Assembly: GCA_014218235.1 (NCBI GenBank)
Contig: CM024757.1
Coordinates: 148,255,371 to 148,319,370, forward strand
Length of the DNA: 64,000 nt
From: Colocasia esculenta
Taxonomy: Eukaryota > Streptophyta > Magnoliopsida > Alismatales > Araceae
Reading direction: 5' to 3'
This document shows positions 12,435 through 23,012 of this stretch, piece after piece. Below the pieces are notes generated by a model. It searched no databases, was not told the origin of the DNA, and worked only from the letters and a program-made list of their open reading frames with translations. Every line of letters starts with the position of its first letter. The stretch's first letter is position 1. A program made the translations under genes and the position numbers.

Positions 12435-15400
12435 TGTCACGCCCCTCCAATTTAGCAGCGGAATAAATCGGAGGGAGACGTGAACAACGAGTATGGTAAC
12501 GACAATTGTGCATACTTTCGCAAACATCAGAGAATCTAATGAACAACAATTGAAATAAACTCTTGATTTCATTATAAAATCACTAAGACCATTACAATCA
12601 CTATTTCGGAGCCAATACATAGGGCTCAATGACATCATTTCATTGAAAAAAGAAATCTAAAGCATTAACTATTAGACTCCATTATGCTAGGGTGACTTCA
12701 TCAACTGACTCTGGGTCACACATCACTCTGGTCCTGTCCCATGGTATGTATAACGTCCATGTCCGACTTACCTGAGACATAATAACAAATAATGAAGGGT
12801 GAGCGATAACGCCCAGTAGGACTTAAATCTCAATAGTCAAGCAGGCTTTAAACTTTAAATAATTAGTGCTTTTAAAGGCAGAGTAACTAATGATAGAGAG
12901 AGTCATATAAAGTCGAGAAAGTAATAGCACAAGTAACATGGTTCAGATAGCATATGAATCAAGTATAGCATGATGATTAAAGTCAAGTCACACAATAGCA
13001 AATAATATGTATAGCAAGAAGAGATAGTAGATGGTTATGTAGAGTAAATTGCACTTTTGATTGATTTTCATCAATCGAGATAGTATAGCACTTTTGATCA
13101 ACTTTCGTCAATCGAAATAGTAATGGCACTTTGGTTATCCGTAGATAGCTAAGAGATAGCATAGCACTTTTATTGTCAATAGACAACGAGAGTGTATAGC
13201 ACTTTTATTGTCAAGAGACAACGAGAGAGTATAGCACTTGAATGAGATCAAGTCGCAATAGCATGCAATAACTCAAGAGAGCGAGTATCAAGTAGAGCAA
13301 GTAGAGAGCACGACAGTAGTCGCTCAATAATAGTTCAGTAATAGTCAGTGGCCGTACAGTAACAGTGCAGTACATCTGAATTAACAGACTAACAGTAACA
13401 GTGTAACAGTCAGATATCTAGCTAATTCAGAACAGTCAGTCAGAACCGGTGCATTGCAGAACACCGTCTATAGCCCCTATAGGTATTTTCGGGTGGCTCT
13501 CTTCCCCCAGGACTAGATTGGAGCCCCTCGGACACTCTATGTGCCCTACACAGTATGCATTCAAGTCAATAGAGTCACAAGATCCTTTTTAGCACTAGAC
13601 AGTCATGAACAATACAAAACAGTAGGAGCCATACAGCTCAAAGGGTACCAAGAGAGTACTAGATAAATAGACAAGAGAGACAAGATAGTAGAGTGAACGT
13701 GGATAGATGAGCGAGTACAGTATAGATGAGAACTTATGTTCATTGCACATGAAACATCGAGTAACGAGCGATAGTAACAGTTGCACAACACGCGCGTACG
13801 GTGTTGGCAGTTAGGTGGAATACACAACCCTTCCGCTGGCCTCGTTATGCACAGGTCCAGAGGTCCAGCGTGATTCAAGATAAGAGAGAGAACAATCTAA
13901 GGCCGTACGAATCTTACTGATCCCTAGAGTGTATCATAGGTGTTAGGGTACAACCAGCTCATCGACCATGTGGGAATCCATGGACAGAGGAGACTTACGG
14001 AGGCCTTGAACAAAGACTAACTAGTCCGGCAGAAGGCGTATCCGACGGAGAGTTCGTCCAAGTCAAGAGAGAGTATGTATATAGAAACAAGTGCTCGACG
14101 TTATAGAGGAATTCTAGAACAGTGGAGTGTCGATAACGGTATTCCCAAAACATCGCGAGAAATATAGACAAGTTCATTTAAAATAGGGCAATTAATATAT
14201 ATAATTGAAATAAATTGCTAGATGTACATGTGACAATTTTCATGCCAAGTTAAGCCATATAGGATGGTTCAAAGTGAGTGCAAGTGTAAGAGAAAATCAT
14301 GGGCAAGATAGATCATGTGATTAACTTGAATTAATTAAAATATATTCAATAATTACAACTTCATTTTTTCTGTGTACATGACAGTTAATAAGACATGTGG
14401 TAACTGTATAACAATAGATCTTGCAAAAAGGTGGGTTTTTACGCAAAAAAGTTGAGATCGCGACGCACCCTTGTAAGGGTCGTGACAGGATCAGGTGTGA
14501 ATGCGATGGGAGCTTGTAAGGATCGTGACGGGCATGTCTGCATAGGCAGGCAGATCGCGACAGGTTCTTATGAGGATCGCGACGGTCATTCGGTCAGGCG
14601 GCCAGAACGCGACGGGGTGCCTGTCGCGATCAGATCGCAATAGGTACCAGTGTCGCGATGGCCCTGAGAATGCGACCTATTGGGCCGTCGCGTTCTCAGG
14701 TTCTGAGCCTGAGTTCGAGCGGGAAAAGGACTGACCCTCGGATCGCGGGCCAACTTACTATAGTTTGACACAGGGTGCTTTAAAAATTAAGAACAAATTG
14801 TACATTGCATAAAAAATCTCGAAACTAGTTCTATACAGATCTAGACATGTAAGAGTAGTCCTATAAAATCGGAATTAGAAAATAGACGGGGTTTCGGCAT
14901 GGTTTAATCAAGTTACTCCATGGAGATCATGGAACAGTGCACAGTTGGAGTAAAGGAATTAATTCGCGAAGTAAGGTGGATACAAATTAGGGCTTTTAGG
15001 GGCAAAATATCCCTAATAGCCGTCAATATCTTTAGTAAAATTTTTGTAGCATGAAGTCAAGTGTACATGGAGAACAAGACTTAACAAGGGGGTTCGGGGA
15101 CATAATAATTGCAGAACATGAAAAAGCAAGGAGAAAATATTGGCTCGATGATAAATCACAAAACTTGAGGGGTTTGTTCCTATCACATGGAACAATCTAC
15201 AGTCAAAATCCCTTTAGTTTTGCTCGTGAGAATGCCTACATTGACTCAATTTCCTCTTATAGGGCTAGAACTTGAAGAACGGGGTTGAGAGCTTGAATGG
15301 TTCTTCTCCCCACGAAATCTCCCCCTCCTTGGCCTCTCCTCCTGGTCCAGAAATCCTTTGGCATGAGCTAGGGCCGGCCATGAGAGTTTTAGGTGGGTAT

Positions 15401-16177
15401 TTAAGCTTCTCCTCTTTCTATTTCCTATTTGGACTATAACTCCTATTAATTCCGAATTTCCTATCTTCTCTTCCCTTTCTAAGCATGAGAGCTTCTATTT
15501 GGGTTGGGATGGGGGTTAAATTCGTGGCCAACCCATTAGGGTAGGTCTAGGAATCCAATTACAACACAAATTAGCTATTTTACTTATTTAATAACCCCTT
15601 TTCTATTTAGGTAATATTTTAGTTACGAATTTAGAGTATTTTCCTATTATTCCTCTTTTAAAAATCCTTATTTTGGCCCAATAAATTTTATATGATCCAT
15701 TTAACGCAACCCATTAATTATTAGAATTTTATCTTATGAGGTTACCCTTTTTAATTAGGGTATAATAGAGTTACGGATTTTATTATATTTTTCTTACTTG
15801 ATTTTATTCATGGACTATGAGAGGTCCATCGATCCAATTCTGATAATGGGTCATCAATACCCGATGTTGGAGGTCTTTCTGACATGTTCATTTGATTTAC
15901 GGACCCGTTATATTTCCGTGTTAATAGTTTTCCGACTTAGTTTCCATATTTGGATAATTAGTCACGTTGTGACGTACATTTGGCCAATCAGATTTTTTCG
16001 TTGCACGAATTTCTTCGTGGAATACTTAGGGATAATATTTGGGGTTGATTTTTAATTTTTACGGAATTTTCCGATGTATTCTTGCACATATGATAATGGT
16101 ATGTATGTTTCTATTATTTTGATTTATAGAAATTATCATTTCAAATTTTTAAGTATTAAATTTGCTGGGTTGCTACA
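12435..16177 (-). repeat. Element D 5' LTR (3743 bp)
   Basis: Ends are TGTCACGCCC and GGGTTGCTACA. It is about 100 bp longer than its partner, mainly from one extra segment near 12580-12700. It contains the same ATCGCGACGG array (14453-14700). Confidence 0.92.
14453..14700. repeat. ATCGCGACGG motif array in D 5' LTR
   Basis: Partner of the array at 9418-9665. Several positions differ by CG to TG/CA changes, for example GGTCGTGACAGG here against GGTCGCGAAGGG there. Confidence 0.75.
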
Positions 16178-16384
16178 AGATCTCATGGCAAAAATTCATG
16201 TTTGATGTGTGCATGTGAGAGAGAATCAAAGTAGCATATGAGAGGATCAAGTGCATGGCTTTTATTAAACATTTCATGTCCATGATGAACTATTTCCTTT
16301 TACTGCATTTTCAATCTTAACAGGATGTATAGACACTGTACCAAGACAAGAACATGATAAATCTAGGGTTCTAGTGCAAAAGAC

Positions 16385-16570
16385 ATGAACGTGAGGCACC
16401 CTTTAAAGGAATGTGACGGGGTCAATAGGGCCTTTAAAGGAACGTGATGGGATCTCTAGGACAGACAGGATGAACGCGGCGCAGGATCCTGTTGCGTTAA
16501 GAATGTGACGGGTTACCTTGTCGCGACCCTATTGAGAACGTGACCTATCAGGCCATCGCATTCTCAGGGT
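16385..16570. repeat. Decayed GCGACGG array in solo LTR family C
   Basis: The block is equivalent to 745-955 of the other family C copy, but many units read GTGACGG or GTGATGG, and only a few keep GCGAC (for example TTGTCGCGACCC). The pattern is that expected from loss of methylated CpG. Confidence 0.65.
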
Positions 16571-17759
16571 TCCTACCCGAGCCCAAAAGGGAAATCAGGT
16601 CTCCTTGGATTGTGGTCCAATCCTCTAAGGGCTTGACACAATTACTTTTAAAAATTAATATCAAATCGTATACTTGATATAAAATCATGAAATCAATTTT
16701 CAACAAAACTAGACTCACAAGAGTACTGACAGTAAGGAGTAATCGGATTTTAATCATGGTATTAACATGCTGTGAACAAGTTCTTTCACGACAAACCACA
16801 AATATGACACAGTGATGAAAAGAGATTTAATTCAAAAATAGTACTTGATAAAAATTGGGGAAAAACATGTCAATAGATTCCTGACATCATGTAATATGTA
16901 CAGTAAAAGTTTATCAAGCATAGACAGAGATTTAAGATGCACATGAAGGGTCGGTTACATGTTCTTAATAGAACTTCAAACATGAAATTGACAAGATAGG
17001 CTCGTTAGAAATTGGGGAAAACATTGGGCTTTCATAGCTAGGATCCTAGACTATCTAGGGTCGAGTTTAATTTACTTTTGCTTGAGAGATTGCCTACCTT
17101 TGAGCGCTTTTGTGATCCTAGGATATGAACAAGAAGAACACGAACATGCTCCCTTCCAATCCTTACTTCTCCTTAATCTCCTCGTCCAAAAGTCTCCCTT
17201 CCACGTCCTTCAAGATCCAGAAGATCAATAGGGTTGGCCAAGAACGAGATTAGGGTGTATTTGTATGTTTAGGGTTGACAAGTCTCCTAAAACTCTTACT
17301 CTTACTCCAACTCCAAATTTCTTATATTTATCTAACTTTTTCTTAGCATTTATCCTTCTATTGGCTTGGGGTGGGCTCTAAATTTGTGGTCAACAAGTTA
17401 GGATAGTGTTAGAACTCTTTATGGGTCTTATTAGTGATTAACTTGACTCTTTTAAATTTATTAATAATTTTGTTATGAATTTTGGCTTATTTATCACTAA
17501 TTTATCATTGGACTCTTGCTTTACATCAAGGAAAGCCCATCACTTGTTTTTGCTTAATGGGTTTTAATTTATTCACAATTTTCTTTAATTTAAATTTATT
17601 TATTTCAATTAAAAATTGAGAGTTTCTACACATGATTATCATAATCGTCCTTAATATATTTCAATATCATTCTTTATCTCATGAATATCATATTTTTCAT
17701 CGCTTCATAAAGATTTACACTGAGTTTCAACTTCATCATGCATGTTTTGATCATGTTCA

Positions 17760-18040
17760 GTCGAAGCTTACTTCGTCGTATACGAAACTAGCTTCGTCAT
17801 ATCTGAAGCTACACTTTGTCATATCCGAAGTCCACTTCATCATATACGAAGCTACACTTCATCATGCATATTTTGTTTGTGATCAGTCGAAGTCCAACTT
17901 TGTCATATACGAAGCTAACTTCGTCATATCCGAAGTTCTATATGAAGTTCACTTCGACTGACTGCGTGTTTCAGCTTCGACCAACAACGTTAATTTATGT
18001 ACATCTGAAGTTACACTTTGTCATATCCGAAGAACTTCGA
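17760..18040 (+). repeat. Array of CTTCG..ATATCCGAAG inverted motifs in S3 LTR
   Basis: About ten units of the form CTTCGTCATATCCGAAG, CTTCGTCGTATACGAA and variants, each an imperfect inverted repeat CTTCG/CGAAG, at 17-35 bp spacing. The array lies just upstream of the TATA-like sequence at 18055. Confidence 0.75.
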
Positions 18041-18054
18041 CCGACTACGTTGTT

Positions 18055-18063
18055 TTTATAAAT
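18055..18063 (+). promoter_or_regulatory. Candidate TATA box of S3 LTR
   Basis: TTTATAAAT directly follows the CGAAG array, as expected for a U3/R boundary. Confidence 0.45.
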
Positions 18064-18207
18064 CCTATTGCTTAATTAATGAGTGCATAACTATCTGCAT
18101 AAATAATCTTCAAGTGCACTATAATAATATCACAGAAGAATATATTTTATAAACACTATGTTTGGATATCGCATATGTTCTTCTGCTTGCTCGAAAATTT
18201 TCGAAGT

Positions 18208-18470
18208 CTACCACTTATACATATATCATACTGACTCCGACTCCCAAAAAGTCGAAGTGTGATACCCACTCCAACTTCTGAAAAGTCGAAGTGTGATACC
18301 TACTCCGACTCCTCTACAGTCGAAGTCTCTATAGTTGATGTTTCATATCGATTACTGTTATTTTGTTGTATCTTACTCCAAGTCCTATAAAGTCAAAGTA
18401 TGATATCGACTGTTGAACAACTGGAGACGTACTTTGACTCCTTGAAAGTCGAAGTAAGGTATCAACTTCT
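18208..18470 (+). repeat. Array of ACTCC..AAAGTCGAAGT motifs in S3 LTR
   Basis: Five or so units of roughly 30-45 bp, each with (C)GACTCC/ACTCC followed by AAAGTCGAAGT and GTGATACC or similar. The best copies are at 18233-18320. It is distinct from the 17760 array but uses the same TCGAAG core. Confidence 0.65.
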
Positions 18471-19666
18471 GTTATCAATTGTACTTGTTTTCTATAATGA
18501 TCGTTGTTACATTTGCAGTAATTAATGTATTATTATTATTCCAGTTATCTTTCTAATCCTTATGGAATCATTTAATGAACAAGATTAATATATGATTTAC
18601 AATGTGATATCCTCTTGTTATCTGAACGATAATGAAGATTGTACTTCTCCATTCTTAATTATTTAATATCTTCTGTTATAACCATATCTAAAGTGTAGAT
18701 TCATATTGAATTTTTCAAGACAACTATATGTCTTGCAAAGACATTTGTAAGCGTCCTTCAGAATGTCAAGTTTTCATATTTTAAGGAAAAGCTCCTTTGC
18801 AGTTGTATTGTGTGCTAAGTAGGTGTCCATTCCTCTTTAATTCTCACCTACCCAGTATTGTTCAAAGGACAGACTTTCTCTCTGGAATTGATGGATATCT
18901 CTTGCAAATGACTTGTCTCTTACTTTCTATTATTATTATATCTCTCACAAGTTTAACCCCGAGATAGAGAAAAGACTTTGCATGGTATGGTGCTTGTAGA
19001 TATCTAGGGAACTTGTCTGAATAGAACCATACAGCTACCCATATAGCCTGGAAGTCGTTGGTGTAAGACCCGGCTTCCCGACTTTCCATCCGATGTCTGG
19101 GATGACAGGCCACTAACGCGTCTAGGCTGGGTGACGCGTTAGTGTCGCGTCGTCGGTGTCCGACACGACAGTTATCCTTGTCGCGACGAGCTTGTGCATC
19201 ACGTTCTTGTCGCACCTTGCTTCTCCGTCACATCTTCGTGTCGCGCCCAGTCAACGGGTCACGACAGTGTTCCATGCTTTCGGTTGTCTGATGCCTGTTA
19301 GGGTGGCAGGCATGTCAGTACGACTTGTCGCGTTGTCGCAGCGCCCGTGGGGGACCCGTTCTTGTCGCGGTGTGTTGACCCGTCGCGTTAAGGTCCTTAA
19401 CGTGATCCGTCGCCCCATCACATCTTGGGTGCCGAAGGCATAATGTAACGTCGCACGTTTTTCGGATCCCCGTGGATCCAGGTTTAGCGGGATTGGTGGC
19501 CGATGTGAGGCCCATTAGTGTTGTGTGTTTCTTATTAGATCCTTACCGGGTTTGGTTATGGGTCTGTGTTGGTGTTCAGTACGGTGGACATCAACAGTGT
19601 GTTGGCGTCCATGTGGGTGACGTCGACTTTGTGTTGGCGGCCATGGTGTGCCGTTAACATGGTTTT

Positions 19667-19688
19667 AGCGTCCATCGATGTAGACGTC
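19667..19688. repeat. Composite palindrome in A 5' LTR U3
   Basis: Contains CGTCCATCGAT, G, TAGACGTC. One mismatch to 4679-4700 in block E; identical to 25114-25135. Confidence 0.75.
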
Positions 19689-22066
19689 CATTGCTTGAAC
19701 TTGGCGTCGAGAGATGTGGACGTCTGTGGGGTGGCGGTTTGGTTAGCGGCATATGTGTTGACGTTAACCTGACGCACCTGTGTTTTTATGGCAGACCCGA
19801 GCCATGTTCTTTCCCCTCTCTCTCCATTCCTCTTCCCCCACCTTCACCCTTGAGCTTCTTCGCGAGTTCGGACGGTCGGCGGGAGCTCGTGAGAAGGCTG
19901 TGGTGCGCGTGGTAGCTGCAGATCGGGCGGGGAATGGAGGATTGGAGTGCGGTGTTCGTGGGGCATTTCTTGGGTTTCGGCGTGATTCAAGGTTTTTCGA
20001 GAGTTTAATTGCGTTTCTGAGGTAGGGGACGAACCCTGTTAGCTTGTTAGAAACATTAAAACATGACTTAACTACTTGAATCAGCATTTTTAATGTATTT
20101 TCGGATTAAGTTGCACCATGAAGGGATAATGGGTGGTTTGAGTAATTTAATGTACGAAGCATGCTGTGTTGGGTTGTTTTGGGTTTATGCATGTTTGAAG
20201 AACCGTTCCAATACATTTTCTTGTAGTTTTAACGGTTGGAAAACCTGTAGAGCTGGATTAGGGTTTCTGCAGGGTTTAAGGCCGGAGAACTTGGCGTCAA
20301 GATCGCTTATCGCCAAGCTCATCAGCCGAGATATAAACGACTACATCGCTTGCCGTCTATTTCTTATAAGCGGCAGTCGATGTTGCCGCCAACTTGTGCA
20401 TGTACTCATGCAGTGTGGTTTACGTAGCTTTTCTAGATATGAGTATTGTGTGTTTGTGTGTGCATGGCGATGACCGGTGTGAGCCAGTGCACTTGTTATG
20501 CTCTTGGAGCATACTGCTCATGTAATGGGCATGTTTTACGTGAATGATATGTGATGTGCGTAATTGCTTTACGTAGTATGTGTGGTGCATTGGCACTCGT
20601 GGCACTCTTGGAGTGTGTTGGACATCTATTTTATGTGGTAGATGTGTGGTACACCAACCAGGGTGTAATATACACGTGTTGTTTACGTGGTTTGAGTGTG
20701 TGTGTACTACACACTTTGTTGAAAAGTAATTCTTATAATTTGTCGTAGTAACTGGGCAGTAAGGTTCCTGTGTGAGCCTAGCCATGACTTTGTGGTGTTT
20801 GGGCAGTGAAGGTCGATACCGACCTAGCCCTGGTCCGTTGTTGTCTTTTGAATCATATTATATTGATTCATGAAGTAAGTGGTGTGTGTTGCCACGGTGG
20901 TCATGAGATGACCAATGATAGGCAAGTTTGTGGTTCAGGTATGTGTTGGTGTGGGATAGCTTTGGGGTCACACGGTGACCGATGTTAAGCTAATCCTAAC
21001 ACTTGTATATCGTAAATTATAAGTAAAGGCTATATGTGTAAGTATCGTGGTTTGTGCTAGCCGAGTGTGGTGGTCAGGCGCCTCTTCCGGAATGCCTCTC
21101 TAGTCGGGTACCCCAGGTTCTTTGTGAGCCAGGCACATGTGTTTGTTGTGCTCAGGGTTTTGTCCCGGTACTGGTGTTGTACCGTCGAGGTCTGTGTCGT
21201 CTTCCTGGACACCCTCACTCCTGAGTTTGAGTTGTATGTCCGGCTGAGGGAAAGACGGCAGTGGGACAGCGACTTCCCAGAGTTTGTTCTTGTGTCGCTT
21301 GTAGCGCGCTCGTAGTTGGGGGTACGGACACCAGTAGACGTCACTGGTCCCCAGCTAGTCCTGTTTTCCAGTGCCTCACTTTAGAGTGCTCCGGCCAGAG
21401 ACTCTAGAGGTGCCAGGCATGGGCCTACAGTTGTGTGTCTGCAGGTGTGGTGTTGGTTGGTCTCCACAGTTGTTTGATTTCTTCCTTGTGGAGTGGCAGT
21501 TGGACCTTTCGTCCGTGACTGCGAGGTTGAGAGGTTGTTCTTGTGTTGTGTTGTCTGGGTTGGATATTGGCCTGATCTGCCAGTAGTCCGTTCCCGTGTG
21601 GTGGCATCGTTTCCTTCCGACTCGTGCTTTGCTACTTGTCGTGAGTTTGTGGTTTATGACTCGTGGTCGAGGTTTGACTCGTTTAAGGTGCGCCCTGGTG
21701 TTAGCACAGTTGTGACTGAGTTGTGGTTGTGTGACTTGCCGGTTGAGGTTTTACCTGTAATGTTGTGCCTAAATGATAGTATAATATAATTGTGGTCCAG
21801 TATGGTGTTTACCACCTTCCTGTACCCTTTGTTCGGGTGTTTGTGTTGTGGTACCTCAGAGTAGCAAGTATATGTTCCCTTCGTGGGTTACTTTGTAGTT
21901 TTGTGGTGATACATTGTGTACCAACCTTTTTAGGTTCTCGTGTGTTGTGGAGGTCTTGTGGTTTGACCTGCCACTTGTTGTATCCTAACTGTTTTAAGTA
22001 GATCTTTGTTTATATTTTATTATGGATTAGTTTGTGATTATTAATTATGTTACCTTTGTGGGTATT

Positions 22067-22420
22067 TTGCCGATGAGGCTTATGGCTTAGGCATATTGTG
22101 GTTTAGTAGAGCTATGCTCCGTGGAGGCCGTGTGAGACCTTCCACTTGTTGAGTTTTACTCTTCTTGGGTATGATTCCAATTATAACTTTATTGTGTTAT
22201 GGATTGGCTTTGTGGTAGCCAGTTCTGTTACCTTGTATGTAGTATCCGATGTAGTGTGGTTTGGAGTGTAAAGGACCAGCTCTTTGTTAGCAGTCCTGTT
22301 ATTCAAGTACTTGAGGTTTGCCTGTGAAGCTTGCAGCTTAGGCAGTAACCTGCCTGTGTGGCTTATAGTTTAGGCAACCAGTTGTTGTAGCAGTGTGCCA
22401 GTGAGACTGTGGTTTAGGCA
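22067..22420. repeat. Four imperfect TGCC..TTAGGCA hairpin units in A 5' LTR
   Basis: Units at 22067-22093, 22318-22344, 22350-22376 and 22395-22420 share the plan (T)TGCC-TGTGNGGCTTATNGTTTAGGCA, so each begins TGCC and ends GGCA and could form a short stem. The other LTR repeats them (for example around 41358-41710). Confidence 0.65.
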
Positions 22421-22766
22421 CTTTAGTAGTTGGTCTGACTAATGATATTATGTTAGTCCTGTAGTCCTACTCTTCTTCTGAAGACTTTGTGTTTATAATC
22501 ATAATTATGTTCAATTGTTATTTATTGTAATGATGTGAGCATGAAATGGTTTGGCTATTGTTATTGCCAGTGAGACCCATTGGGGTTGAGGTGTCTATGG
22601 TTGCAGTGTTGTTTTGGGTAGCCCCTACTGAGCCAGTGACTTGTTGAGGCTCACTCCCCTACAGTTCTTTTCAGGGATTGCCGAGTGTTTGGCTTGCAGC
22701 AGCGTTGTGTCAGACTTGTACCACCAGCAGTAGTTTAGTAGTTAGTGTTGTGTGAACTTGTGCTCC

Positions 22767-22781
22767 CTCGGGGTATGCCCC
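22767..22781. repeat. CTCGGGGTATGCCCC palindrome, A 5' LTR
   Basis: An inverted repeat GGGGTAT/ATGCCCC (GGGGCATACCCC on the other strand), about 235 bp before the LTR end. The same 15 nt occurs in A's other LTR (42058-42072) and in element B (57345-57359; one change at 60452-60466). Confidence 0.75.
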
Positions 22782-23012
22782 AGGTAGTTGTACTTTTTAA
22801 CTTGGACATGTATTAATGTAATGGGACAATTGTATAAATTTGTGAATAGATATGAGCACATGTACTTTCTTGTGTCTTATATTCTTATGGTTTGTCTTTT
22901 ATACTCTTACTGGACACGTGTGTGAGATATCCCTTGCGAGACTTCGGTCCGTTCGCGGGAGGCGGATCTGGATATGGAGCCTTATTGGGCATAAGTACTC
23001 CGGTCCGTCACA

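Larger units (their letters stand above)
7496..16177 (-). mobile_element. Ty3/gypsy element D, gag-only non-autonomous
   Basis: The LTRs at 7496-11140 and 12435-16177 both start TGTCACGCCCCTCC and end TTGCTACA on the plus strand. They flank a 1.29-kb interior. The target duplication is AGATC (7491-7495, 16178-16182). On the minus strand the interior starts with a tRNA-Met PBS and ends with the polypurine tract AAGTGGGAGAGAA, fixing the orientation. Only gag lies between; protease, RT, RNase H and integrase are gone. It sits inside the family C solo LTR, to which its own LTR is distantly similar. Confidence 0.92.
6145..17630 (-). mobile_element. Solo LTR, family C copy 2, interrupted by element D
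   Basis: It starts TGTAACACCCCGACG and ends AGTTTCTACA, flanked by a perfect 5-bp target duplication CATGA (6140-6144 and 17631-17635). Removing element D (7496-16177 plus one AGATC) leaves about 2.8 kb. That sequence matches the LTR at 1-2384 through the D insertion point (ATATATTATTG.. | ..TCTCATGGCA). With one LTR, no internal region and an intact duplication, this is a solo LTR left by LTR-LTR recombination. Strand is inferred from its relative D, which has PBS and polypurine tract on the minus strand. Confidence 0.85.
6090..18949 (+). mobile_element. Sirevirus S3 3' LTR, interrupted by a solo LTR
   Basis: The LTR begins TGTTGAACCGC immediately after the polypurine tract, is broken at 6144 by the solo LTR of family C, and resumes at 17636. 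Its true sequence is therefore 6090-6144 plus about 17636-18949 (about 1.3 kb). The right end is uncertain; TCTCTCACA at about 18949 is one candidate, and 18,950-19,061 is flanking or LTR sequence with nothing else visible. The continuation has two arrays of CGAAG-type motifs (17760-18040, 18208-18470) and a TATA-like TTTATAAAT at 18055-18063. No ORF of interest is present. Confidence 0.65.
19444..23012 (+). repeat. Element A 5' LTR
   Basis: 3.57 kb, non-coding. The first 340 bp (U3) is rich in GACGTC, TTGGCG and GTTAAC motifs. A weak TATA-like TGTTTTTATGG at 19781-19791 is followed by a CT-rich tract. Farther in are four imperfect TGCC..GGCA hairpin units (22067-22420) and the GGGGTATGCCCC palindrome (22767-22781). 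Confidence 0.92.

Noticed and set aside
20420..20785. His/Thr-rich 121-codon minus-strand ORF
   Set aside because: Product of TG-rich LTR sequence; its copy in the other LTR is split by small changes.
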